NCBI GenBank assembly: GCA_905201685.1
Contig: CAJKOW010000043.1
Coordinates: 1 to 14,769, forward strand
From: an uncultured Bacteroides sp.
GTDB taxonomy: Bacteria; Bacteroidota; Bacteroidia; Bacteroidales; Bacteroidaceae
Reading direction: 5' to 3'
Length of the DNA stretch: 14,769 bases
Shown: in pieces, positions 1 to 6,160 of the stretch
How the letters are laid out: every line of letters begins with the position of its first letter
Position numbering within the stretch: position 1 is the first letter of the stretch
Notes under the pieces: generated by a model
The model's input: only the letters and a program-made list of their open reading frames with translations
What the model was told of the DNA's origin: nothing
Databases searched by the model: none
Translations under genes and position numbers: made by a program

Positions 1-205
1 TGGCATTGATACTCTGGACCAAAGAAGCGTCGGTCGTTTCAAGCGGCAAGATACGGGTTTGGGCAAAAAAGGCCGAATCAGTCAATTCAACATTTTCTGT
101 AGAGACTTTTAACGTTTCTTCTTTCTCAGATTGGCTGCTCTTGTTGGAGCTGCAACTTGCAAGCAGCGCACAGCAAGCAATGAGTGTTAGTAGTTTCTTT
201 TTCAT
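1..205 (-). CDS. Beta-propeller lipoprotein, 5' end only (cut by window edge)
   Basis: Reading the minus strand from the ATG at 205-203 gives 68 codons that run off the window. The product begins MKKKLLTLIACCALLASC, a lipoprotein signal peptide with lipobox L15-A-S-C18. A Ser/Glu-rich linker follows, then the segment RILPLETTDASLVQSI at about residues 52-67. The 'PLETTD.SL(I/V)' pattern is typical of the opening strand of Bacteroidetes six-bladed beta-propeller lipoproteins, which usually run about 350-400 residues, so most of the protein lies outside. It is probably anchored in an envelope membrane through Cys18. A promoter-like element lies just upstream at 224-254. A different propeller lipoprotein is encoded at 2105-3160. 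The lipoprotein call is firm; the propeller call rests on one short motif. Confidence 0.75.
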   Translation of the reverse strand, partial: MKKKLLTLIACCALLASCSSNKSSQSEKEETLKVSTENVELTDSAFFAQTRILPLETTDASLVQSINA

Positions 206-223
206 GGTTTTATTTTTTTGTTG

Positions 224-254
224 CAAATATGAGTAAATAGCAAGAATTGAGCAA
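224..254 (-). promoter_or_regulatory. Putative Bacteroidetes promoter for the lipoprotein gene
   Basis: On the minus strand a TTG (254-252) is followed after exactly 20 bases by CATATTTG (231-224). This is one mismatch from the Bacteroidetes sigma-ABfr -7 consensus TAnnTTTG at the usual spacing. The -7 box ends 18 bases before the ATG at 205, giving a short leader. Confidence 0.5.
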
Positions 255-391
255 CAAAACGAGCGTGCAAAAACGTGCATTTTGTCTATTTAGGTAGAAA
301 CTGTTGTTGGAAACTGTCTGTTGACATTGTTTGTAAGACTAAAATGCGTATGGTTCAATAGGGTAAAGACATCTACTAACTACTACGCTAC

Positions 392-460
392 GAGTGCAGT
401 AGTTACTGCACTGTGAGTGCACAGCCTACTGCACTATGAGTGCAGTAACTGTTGCACTGT
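392..460. repeat. Three tandem 23-bp imperfect palindromes
   Basis: Units at 392-414, 415-437 and 438-460 abut with no spacer. Each starts GAGTGCA and carries TGCACT near its end, separated by nine bases, so each unit is itself an inverted repeat. In unit 1, AGTGCAGTA (393-401) pairs with TACTGCACT (404-412). Across the unit 2/3 boundary, TACTGCACT (427-435) pairs with AGTGCAGTA (439-447). A degenerate half unit, TACTACGCTAC, precedes at 381-391. A short T-run follows at 460-464. The block lies between the decayed ORF at 490-903 and the lipoprotein start at 205. It could be a multi-site operator, a folded RNA or terminator, or repeat debris. The rest of 206-489 shows no gene. Confidence 0.8.
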
Positions 461-489
461 TTTTACATAACTGTTGGCCGATTGTTACA

Positions 490-903
490 CTATTGCTTGA
501 TGTACTCTAACAGCTTTTTGTAGAACGTATGTCGGCTCAGTGTGGTGGCTTCGCCCAGGATGACCAATTTCATGCGGCGCAGGAGTTCTTTGTACACGCG
601 GGCAAATTGGTCTGTCAGTTCGTTATGAGGCAGAAGGTTTTGGGCAATCACATTCCGCATCAGTCCTTTGAATAAGAAGGGCGGATAGGACTGGGCCAGC
701 ATGTCTGTCCCCTTGACGGCAAGATAATCGTTGCTTCCGCCGCCCATAAATTCCGTTACCCGTATAAAGCTGCATGGCTTCACGGTTCTTTCCTGTTTGT
801 TCACTATCCGGGGATTGGTCTGTAAAGTTAGGTCGTTTTTGTTTGACCCCATGCCTTTAATCTTTATTACTATATATTTACCGTTGGAGCATTGTGTAGG
901 CAA
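490..903 (-). pseudogene. Chimeric ORF: unrecognised N-terminal part fused to the last ~30 residues of a helicase paralogue
   Basis: The ORF can encode 137 residues, or about 120 if translation starts at the internal Met (MGSNKND). The last ~30 residues (LLRRMKLVILGEA to YIKQ) closely match the C-terminus of the helicase at 3186-5087. The DNA at 499-577 is identical to 3192-3270 at 73 of 79 positions. Nine codons encoding MNVAMTRAR, which is helicase motif VI, are missing here. The loss fits deletion between the two TTCATGCGG copies seen in the intact gene at 3262-3270 and 3289-3297. The first ~105 residues do not resemble the helicase and I do not recognise them; they include FMGGGSNDYLAVKGTDML. 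Without the ATPase core it cannot be a helicase. I call it a remnant, though a short expressed protein is possible. Confidence 0.6.
499..583. repeat. Direct repeat, left copy of the helicase 3' end
   Basis: This segment matches 3192-3303 apart from six substitutions and one 27-base gap. In four of the six differences, counted on the plus strand, this copy has T where the intact gene has C in single or isolated positions; two more lie in an adjacent TT/CC pair or a G/A change, consistent with drift in a non-functional copy. Together with the right copy it brackets the NVEALA cassette. Confidence 0.85.
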
Positions 904-957
904 AAACTGTTAGTGATCAGAATTTATTATGTGTGTGTTTATTAGTTAACATTATTA

Positions 958-988
958 TTGTGATATATTGTTTGATTCTGTATATTTG
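958..988 (+). promoter_or_regulatory. Bacteroidetes-type promoter for the NVEALA cassette
   Basis: TTG at 958-960, 20 bases, then TATATTTG at 981-988, a perfect match to TAnnTTTG at canonical spacing. Transcription would start near 995, leaving a leader of about 45 bases before the ATG at 1041. The rest of 904-1040 is AT-rich and holds nothing else I can identify. Confidence 0.65.
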
Positions 989-1040
989 CATCATAGAATC
1001 TTTTAAGGTTTTCTTTGTTTGACGTTAATTCTAATAGTGT

Positions 1041-1304
1041 ATGAATGTGAAAGTACTTAGCGTTATTTGTGGGGTGTCTGTAGTTACCCTTGCTGGGTAT
1101 GGGATTTATAAAAATCAATTGAAGAGAGATCCTTTATCATACATTATGGCTGCTAATGTGGAAGCATTGGCAGCTGATGAAAGTGGTTTTATTACCATAG
1201 AATGCATTTATGGTGGTTGTGTTGTAAATCCTTGGTACGATTGCTGGGTGTATGAAATGGGCTTTCCAAAAACATATTGTCCAAATGCTTATGGAGGATA
1301 TTAA
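1041..1304 (+). CDS. NVEALA-family small secreted peptide
   Basis: 87 residues. A hydrophobic N-terminal segment (residues 4-23) forms a signal or anchor. A short basic stretch and SYIMAA follow, then the motif NVEALA at 39-44. The mature-like part after it holds four cysteines (C55, C60, C68, C80) spaced C-x4-C-x7-C-x11-C and ends in NAYGGY. This arrangement fits the Bacteroidetes NVEALA family of small exported peptides. Their biological role is not established. The four Cys suggest two disulfides formed after export; cleavage near NVEALA is an inference. A strong promoter lies at 958-988. The gene precedes an unknown exported protein and a propeller lipoprotein on the same strand, a neighbour type often seen beside NVEALA genes. 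Confidence 0.85.
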   Translation: MNVKVLSVICGVSVVTLAGYGIYKNQLKRDPLSYIMAANVEALAADESGFITIECIYGGCVVNPWYDCWVYEMGFPKTYCPNAYGGY

Positions 1305-1370
1305 TAAAAAGGTTTGGTAAAAATACATCTATAGGGTAGAACCTATGATTCCTATTTCCTTAAAAAAAGG

Positions 1371-1394
1371 ATAATAGCTTTTTAAGCTTATTAT
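1371..1394 (+). terminator. AT-rich hairpin after the NVEALA gene (possible attenuator)
   Basis: ATAATAGCTT and AAGCTTATTAT can pair around a short T-rich loop, with a one-base bulge. A small hairpin ATAGG/CCTAT lies at 1331-1346. Neither has much GC or a clear T-tail, so partial termination or RNA processing after the peptide gene is only a possibility. No good promoter is visible for the next gene, so some read-through is expected. Confidence 0.25.
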
Positions 1395-1460
1395 TTCAAA
1401 TATTTGATTTTATTGTTTTTCAATTTGCCAATGCAAGGCTTGTGTAACAGAACAACAAAT

Positions 1461-2096
1461 ATGCGGTATTTATATCTTTTTCTTATTTTGGGGTGGTTGA
1501 CTTGCCAATCAGTTTTTGCGCAACGCATTCCAACAAATGCGGTCATCCGCCCGACAGGTAAGACTACTTATACTGTTTCTGTCCCTAAGGGAAGTGGCTT
1601 TGTAGGGTTGTCTCCTCATGAAAAATCGGATTATGTCAAGGTGCGTATTGTGAATGACTCGACTGATGTGAATGTGACAGTCAAGTCATCTTTTTATCGT
1701 TACGGAAAACCATACAACCGTGTTGCACATGATGAGAGGATTACCACGGTTTCCTTAAAAAGAAGTAAAGCATTAGTTTTCAATGTCGTTCCGGATGTAT
1801 TGTCTGATCCAAGCCGTTTGACCCTATTTGTTTATTTCCTTGATGGAACCTCATTTCGTTATATGACGTGTCGGGAAGGATATTCGTTGAAGTATATCAA
1901 ATATAGGCAAACAGACGGAAATCGTCTCGGTCGTTTCCCTGTAGTATTGGTCTATGAAGATAAAGACAATTCGTTGTCAAATAAGATTGCTTCACTCTAT
2001 CCTAAGGATAAAGATGGCTATTTAGACGCCAAGTATAGTGACGCTATCCTAAAGATGATAGAAAATGGCATGTTAACATATTATATTGTAAAGTGA
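1461..2096 (+). CDS. Exported protein of unknown function in the NVEALA cassette
   Basis: I chose the ATG at 1461 over the upstream in-frame ATG at 1404 because it directly starts a signal peptide, MRYLYLFLILGWLTCQSVFA, with likely cleavage after Ala20 or so. The mature protein is about 190 residues and lacks a lipobox. It alternates short hydrophobic and polar stretches (for example TYTVSVPKGSGFVGL and ALVFNVVPDVL), suggesting mostly beta structure, perhaps immunoglobulin-like, and ends in a helical tail (YSDAILKMIENGMLTYYIVK). I do not recognise the family. It is probably periplasmic or surface exposed. Its stop overlaps or nearly abuts the start of the next gene, so the two are almost certainly co-expressed. 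Base composition is AT-rich like its neighbours. Confidence 0.75.
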   Translation: MRYLYLFLILGWLTCQSVFAQRIPTNAVIRPTGKTTYTVSVPKGSGFVGLSPHEKSDYVKVRIVNDSTDVNVTVKSSFYRYGKPYNRVAHDERITTVSLKRSKALVFNVVPDVLSDPSRLTLFVYFLDGTSFRYMTCREGYSLKYIKYRQTDGNRLGRFPVVLVYEDKDNSLSNKIASLYPKDKDGYLDAKYSDAILKMIENGMLTYYIVK

Positions 2097-2104
2097 TGGT
2101 GGAT

Positions 2105-3160
2105 ATGAAAACTGCGGTAGTAATATTCCTGTTTTTCTTCTGTTTTCTGTTGGCGGCCTGTTCTACCAAGGAAACCTACAACGATTGTAGCACTTTCTCT
2201 TTTGAGGATTTCAAAGCAGATACCGTCCTGACGTGTACTCCTGTCGATTTTGACGATCCTGTCATGTTTCCAATGGTATTGGCTGTCAAGGACTCTTTAC
2301 TGTTTGTACAAAATATAAAAACAGAGTATTTGTTGTCCGTTTATAACCTTAATACTAAAAAAAAGATTAAAGATTGTATGCCTTTTGGTATGGGACCTGA
2401 AGAATATCTTCGCATTAAAAATATTCAGATTATAGACACTGTTCTTTATGTGTACGATAGTCAAAAGAGAACCATCTCGCATTATGGCATTCATCATCTG
2501 CTTCACAGTGACTCTCCTGAGGCGTTCCGTAGAATTTCGTTGAAGGAACATTTCAATCAGATTGTAAGTTGCGGTGAACAATATGCCGCTATCACCATGA
2601 ATCCTACTCAAAAACGGGTTAGTATTTTTTCCGAAGATGGAGAGTTCCTTCAAACCTATGGAGATTATCCTCGTATTCATCGTACGTTGTCTCCGGTAGA
2701 AAATAATCAAAGTTTTATCTCTGAATTGACCTATGTTCCCGGCAATGGTAACTTATTTGTCTTTTGTATGCAGACGGATTTGATTGAAATCTACAATTTG
2801 GATGGACATCTTAAAAAGCGGTTGCAAGGTCCTGATTTGTTTTATCCACATATCAAAGAGGTGCAGTTACAGAATGGATATTCGAAAATAGCTTCAGAAA
2901 AGGGGAAATCCAGAGATGCATATTTTACTCCATTGACGGTTAATGACCGCATTTATGTATCTTATTCGGGGGAATATCGCGAACCGGGAAAAATCAATTA
3001 CATACAAAATGTCTTGGTATTCGATAACGAGGTTAATCCACTGATTAGATATCGATCTCCAAAGCCTATTTTGTGGTTTACGGTTTGTCCTGATACTTAT
3101 GCTATTTATGCTATTTGTGATCAGCCGGAATATCATATTGTTAAATTGTCCACTCGATAA
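2105..3160 (+). CDS. TolB-like (BF3164-type) six-bladed beta-propeller lipoprotein
   Basis: 351 residues from the ATG at 2105. An in-frame ATG at 2096 overlaps the previous stop (TGATG) and would add three residues (MVD). The N-terminus is a lipoprotein signal, MKTAVVIFLFFFCFLLAAC, with Cys19 as the lipidation site. The body holds repeated propeller-like strands: SLLFVQNIKTEYLLSVYNL, then the family-typical PFGMGPEEYLRIKNIQI, VLYVYDSQKRTISHY and NLFVFCMQTDLIEIYNLDG. These resemble the TolB-like/BF3164 lipoprotein families of Bacteroidetes, thought to be envelope binding proteins of unknown ligand. Length is normal and the frame intact. It is the last gene of the NVEALA cassette and faces the helicase gene, with a small hairpin between. 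Confidence 0.85.
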   Translation: MKTAVVIFLFFFCFLLAACSTKETYNDCSTFSFEDFKADTVLTCTPVDFDDPVMFPMVLAVKDSLLFVQNIKTEYLLSVYNLNTKKKIKDCMPFGMGPEEYLRIKNIQIIDTVLYVYDSQKRTISHYGIHHLLHSDSPEAFRRISLKEHFNQIVSCGEQYAAITMNPTQKRVSIFSEDGEFLQTYGDYPRIHRTLSPVENNQSFISELTYVPGNGNLFVFCMQTDLIEIYNLDGHLKKRLQGPDLFYPHIKEVQLQNGYSKIASEKGKSRDAYFTPLTVNDRIYVSYSGEYREPGKINYIQNVLVFDNEVNPLIRYRSPKPILWFTVCPDTYAIYAICDQPEYHIVKLSTR

Positions 3161-3165
3161 AAGAT

Positions 3166-3185
3166 TAAACCCTAAAAAAGGTTTA
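3166..3185. terminator. Hairpin between convergent genes
   Basis: TAAACC (3166-3171) pairs with GGTTTA (3180-3185) around an A-rich eight-base loop. It lies between the lipoprotein stop (3158-3160) and the helicase stop (3186-3188). The six-base stem is short and there is no clear T-run on the plus strand, so this is a modest candidate. Confidence 0.45.
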
Positions 3186-5087
3186 CTATTGGATGTACTC
3201 TAACAGCTTCCTGTAGAACGCATGCCGGCTCAGTGTGGCGGCTTCGCCCAGAATGACCAATTTCATGCGGGCACGGGTCATGGCTACGTTCATGCGGCGC
3301 AGGTCGGAGAGGAAACCTATCTGACCTTCTTCGTTGGCACGGACCAGGCTGATGAAGATGACGTCGCGTTCCTGCCCCTGAAAACCATCTACGGTGTTGA
3401 TGCTCATCAGGTCGCGGTAGGGGCGGAAGACGGCACTGCCACGCAGCTTGCTGCGCAGGTATTGCACCTGTGCCTTGTAGGGCGATATGATGCCGAAGTC
3501 GATTCGCTCGTCCAGAATGCGCTGTCCGCCGATGCGGGCGATGTATTTCTCTAATTCGCAGAGTAGTAGGTCGGCTTCCTGACGGTTGATACGGCCGAAA
3601 CTTTCGCCTACGAACTCTTCCTTGAAGTCCATTTCCGAGGTGTCAATCCACGAGATGGGTGTGTCCCAGTCGAGGATGCTGCGGTGGCGTACGCTGGGAT
3701 CGGCCTGCAGTTGGCCGTCGTAGAACCAGTCGGACGAGAAGCGCATGATGGCTTCGTTCATGCGGTATTGCGTGGTGAGCAGGGAGACCGTATCGGGCTT
3801 GCGGGCAACGACGGTTTCCATCAGCGTACGTTCCAGTCCGCCGCGTGCCGCTTCGTAACACTTGATAGTGGGCGGCAGTTGCTGGTGGTCGCCCGCCAGA
3901 ATGACACGGTCGGCCTTGCGGATGGCTATCCAGCAGGCGGCTTCGAGTGCCTGTGCCGCCTCGTCGATGAAGAGGGTGCCGAAGCGGCGGCCCGACAGCA
4001 CACGGTGGTTGCTGCTGACTAATGTGGAGGCGATGACGTGAGCCGAGTCGAAGAGGTCGGCATTGATCTGCACTTCTAAGGCTGTGGCTCGGTCGCGCAG
4101 GCGGGAGATGCGGCTGCGTACGCCTTCACGTTCTTCGTAGGTGCCGCGTCGCGACTTGCCGTGCAGTTGGCGAAGTTCCTTGCGGATGCTCCACAGTTCG
4201 GGGTATGAGGGATGAGACTCGAAGCGACGTTCGTAGGTGAAGGACAGCATTTTGTCGTTGACCCGTGTAGGGTTACCGATGCGCAGCACGTTGACACCAC
4301 GATCCACCAGCTTTTCCGAAATCCAATCGACAGCCGTGTTGCTCTGAGCACACACTAATACTTGCGGTTCGCGGTGCAGCGTTTCGTAAATGGCTTCGAC
4401 CAGCGTAGTCGTCTTACCTGTGCCGGGAGGGCCGTGGACGATGGCCACGTCGCGGGTACACAATACTTTGTTGACGGCCGACTCCTGCGTGCGGTTCAGC
4501 CAGGGGAAGCGGACGGGATAGAGTTCGCGGAAACCGGGCTTCAAAGTGCCCAGCAGTGTGTCGCGAAGTTCGGCCAAGCGGTTGCTTTTGGCCCGGAGAA
4601 CATCGTTCAGTGCCTCGAACATGGTGCGATAGCTGGTTTCGTCGAAGTAGAGCTGCACGCCCAGGCGGTCGGCTCCCTGCACGTCGAGGATGGCACCCGC
4701 GCCGGGCATGACGACCACCATGCGTGTGTCGTCGGCATAGCTGACGGTGGCCTGGAAGTTGTAATAGTTGAGGCTGCCGTCCGCCGTCTGGCGGAAGAAG
4801 CAGACGGGGCGTCCGTACTCGAACGAGTGCTCGATGTCGGTATCTTCGGTGCGTGTCACTTCCAGCACCAGCTGGTTGAGCGAGTTGTAGTAGCTGCGTC
4901 CGGCCGTGGCGGGAAACCAGCACAGGCCACGCTTCACCTTGCGTGCCACGCCCATGGTTTCGGTCTGGCGGCGGAACTCTTCCTTCTCGTATTCGTACTC
5001 CATGCGCAACAGCAATTGCTGACGCTGCAGGTGGAGGCTGGGGCTGTTTGTCTCTTTTTCCTGTTTCATGAGTGCAAAGGTAGTCAT
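3186..5087 (-). CDS. Superfamily 1B (Upf1/Dna2/SMUBP2-like) ATP-dependent helicase
   Basis: 633 residues from the ATG at 5087; an internal ATG at 5069 (MKQEKETN) is a credible alternative start. The N-terminal ~190 residues form a beta-rich region like that preceding the core in IGHMBP2-type helicases. The core motifs are all present: Walker A GPPGTGKT (219-226), motif II DEAA (375-378), motif III GDHQQLPPT (399-407), QYRMNE (440-445), SPYKAQV (535-541), motif V TVDGFQGQERD (565-575) and motif VI RRMNVAMTRAR (597-607). It should unwind or translocate on nucleic acid using ATP; whether RNA or DNA is not decidable here. An insert rich in Arg/Glu (about 300-345) is probably coiled. It is much richer in GC than the cassette beyond its 3' end. 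A decayed copy of its 3' end lies at 499-583. Confidence 0.93.
   Translation of the reverse strand: MTTFALMKQEKETNSPSLHLQRQQLLLRMEYEYEKEEFRRQTETMGVARKVKRGLCWFPATAGRSYYNSLNQLVLEVTRTEDTDIEHSFEYGRPVCFFRQTADGSLNYYNFQATVSYADDTRMVVVMPGAGAILDVQGADRLGVQLYFDETSYRTMFEALNDVLRAKSNRLAELRDTLLGTLKPGFRELYPVRFPWLNRTQESAVNKVLCTRDVAIVHGPPGTGKTTTLVEAIYETLHREPQVLVCAQSNTAVDWISEKLVDRGVNVLRIGNPTRVNDKMLSFTYERRFESHPSYPELWSIRKELRQLHGKSRRGTYEEREGVRSRISRLRDRATALEVQINADLFDSAHVIASTLVSSNHRVLSGRRFGTLFIDEAAQALEAACWIAIRKADRVILAGDHQQLPPTIKCYEAARGGLERTLMETVVARKPDTVSLLTTQYRMNEAIMRFSSDWFYDGQLQADPSVRHRSILDWDTPISWIDTSEMDFKEEFVGESFGRINRQEADLLLCELEKYIARIGGQRILDERIDFGIISPYKAQVQYLRSKLRGSAVFRPYRDLMSINTVDGFQGQERDVIFISLVRANEEGQIGFLSDLRRMNVAMTRARMKLVILGEAATLSRHAFYRKLLEYIQ
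3192..3303. repeat. Direct repeat, right copy (3' end of the intact helicase gene)
   Basis: Counterpart of 499-583. It contains the short direct repeat TTCATGCGG twice (3262-3270 and 3289-3297), 27 bases apart; the left copy keeps only one, which explains the in-frame nine-codon deletion there. Confidence 0.85.
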
Positions 5088-5135
5088 TCTTTATTTTAAT
5101 TCGGATAAAACTTATTCCATTGTTTTAGTTTTCAC

Positions 5136-5143
5136 TATATTTG
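5136..5143 (+). promoter_or_regulatory. Putative -7 element for the 5-alpha-reductase gene
   Basis: TATATTTG matches TAnnTTTG perfectly and ends 20 bases before the ATG at 5164. No TTG occurs at the expected 19-21 base spacing, so the -33 half is weak. On the opposite strand TACCTTTG (5082-5075) also matches but lies inside the first codons of the helicase ORF, which is one reason the helicase start is uncertain. Confidence 0.5.
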
Positions 5144-5163
5144 TACGCATAAATGAGACAGTT

Positions 5164-5934
5164 ATGGATGTAGAAAAGTTTCACTTGTTTCTGATAGTGA
5201 TGAGTGTCGTGGGACTGTTTGTGTTTGTGGCACTCTATTTTGTAAAGGCCGGTTACGGTATGTTCCGCACCTCGTCGTGGGGACTGTCCATCAACAACAA
5301 GCTGGCCTGGATGCTGATGGAGGCGCCTGTGTTTGTCGTGATGTTCTGGCTGTGGGGGCGTAGTGGCATGGGCTTTTCCATGCCGGTATATGTGTTTTTC
5401 CTGTTGTTTCAGCTTCACTATCTTCAGCGTTCGTTCATTTTCCCTTTCCTGATGAAAGGAAAAAGCCGCATGCCACTGGCCATTATGGTGATGGGCATTG
5501 TGTTCAATGTGCTGAACGGAATGATGCAGGCCGGCGGGTTGTTCTATTTTGCACCGGAAGGGCTCTATGACGGCGGTATGGATTACTTCCTGAAACCTCA
5601 TGCCGTGGCAGGATTGTTGCTGTTCGTAGTGGGCATGGGCATCAACCTGCATTCCGATCATGTCATCCGTCATCTGCGCCGTCCGGGCGATACGAAGCAT
5701 TATCTGCCTGCCCGTGGCCTGTACCGTTATGTCACTTCGGCCAACTATTTCGGCGAACTGGTGGAGTGGACGGGCTTTGCCATACTGACCGCATCGTCGG
5801 CAGCCTGGGTGTTTGTCTGGTGGACGTTTGCCAACTTAGTGCCCCGTGCCGATGCCATCCACAAGCGTTATCGCGAGGAATTCGGCGATGAGGCGGTAGG
5901 ACGGCGGAAGAGGGTGATACCTTTTATATATTAA
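5164..5934 (+). CDS. Membrane 3-oxo-steroid 5-alpha-reductase family protein (5AR)
   Basis: 256 residues from ATG 5164; the longer in-frame start at 5068 overlaps the divergent helicase gene and precedes the promoter motif. There are about six or seven hydrophobic segments, as in eukaryotic SRD5A enzymes of about 255 residues. The C-terminal half closely resembles human SRD5A1/2: NLHSDHVIRHLRRPGDT (161-177) and VTSANYFGELVEW (190-202), holding the expected NADPH-binding residues N161, D165, R172, N194 and E198. WMLMEAP (49-55) keeps the catalytic Glu (E53), with Met52 where human SRD5A2 has Gln56. LHYLQR (84-89) keeps the catalytic Tyr (Y86). The family reduces the C4-C5 double bond of 3-oxo-delta-4 steroids to the 5-alpha form using NADPH. 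Next to the two genes downstream, a bile acid or steroid hormone substrate is likely; a sterol or isoprenoid substrate is the alternative. Confidence 0.9.
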   Translation: MDVEKFHLFLIVMSVVGLFVFVALYFVKAGYGMFRTSSWGLSINNKLAWMLMEAPVFVVMFWLWGRSGMGFSMPVYVFFLLFQLHYLQRSFIFPFLMKGKSRMPLAIMVMGIVFNVLNGMMQAGGLFYFAPEGLYDGGMDYFLKPHAVAGLLLFVVGMGINLHSDHVIRHLRRPGDTKHYLPARGLYRYVTSANYFGELVEWTGFAILTASSAAWVFVWWTFANLVPRADAIHKRYREEFGDEAVGRRKRVIPFIY

Positions 5935-5943
5935 CTCAGGTCT

Positions 5944-5962
5944 TGCAAGTGCAAAACTTGCA
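5944..5962 (+). terminator. Hairpin just after the 5AR gene
   Basis: TGCAAGT (5944-5950) pairs perfectly with ACTTGCA (5956-5962) around a five-base loop, ten bases after the stop. No T-run follows, so it is a weak terminator or an RNA 3' stabiliser. Confidence 0.35.
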
Positions 5963-5974
5963 GAAGTTAATTAG

Positions 5975-6014
5975 GAATGAAGAATTAAGAATGAAGAATT
6001 AAGAATGAAGAATT
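5975..6014. repeat. Three tandem copies of a 14-base AT-rich repeat
   Basis: GAATGAAGAATTAA occurs at 5975-5988 and 5989-6002, with a third copy truncated to 12 bases at 6003-6014. Further on (6040-6100) TAACTTCT-like words recur. The whole 5935-6160 gap holds no ORF; apart from this repeat, the hairpin and a weak promoter-like motif I see nothing in it. Confidence 0.8.
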
Positions 6015-6130
6015 TATTAACCATTATAATCTATTGGCTTTAACTTCTAACGAAGCACAGCGAAGTGATAACTTCTATAACTTCTTAACTCCTTAACTTC
6101 CAACTGGTCATCACAATCCGAAACTCAAGT

Positions 6131-6138
6131 TATATCTG
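6131..6138 (+). promoter_or_regulatory. Weak -7-like element before the OYE gene
   Basis: TATATCTG differs from TAnnTTTG at one position and ends 22 bases before the ATG at 6161. No convincing -33 TTG is present. If real, the OYE-SDR pair could be transcribed apart from 5AR. Confidence 0.35.
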
Positions 6139-6160
6139 AATCTTAAAGAAACATAGATAA

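Noticed and set aside
6..236. Plus-strand ORF at the window start
   Set aside because: It is opposite a minus-strand frame with a textbook lipoprotein signal peptide and a promoter-like element.
392..460. CRISPR array
   Set aside because: The repeat units abut with no spacers, are internally palindromic, number only three, and no cas gene is nearby.
490..3185. Complete integrative element or insertion sequence
   Set aside because: The flanking helicase-end repeats invite this reading, but no integrase, transposase or terminal inverted repeats are visible, so only an insertion or rearrangement scar is claimed.
4362..5099. Plus-strand ORF of 245 codons across the helicase N-terminal half
   Set aside because: Antisense shadow of the helicase gene. 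The composition (many Ala, Val, Gly, His) reflects reverse-complement codons and no motif is present.
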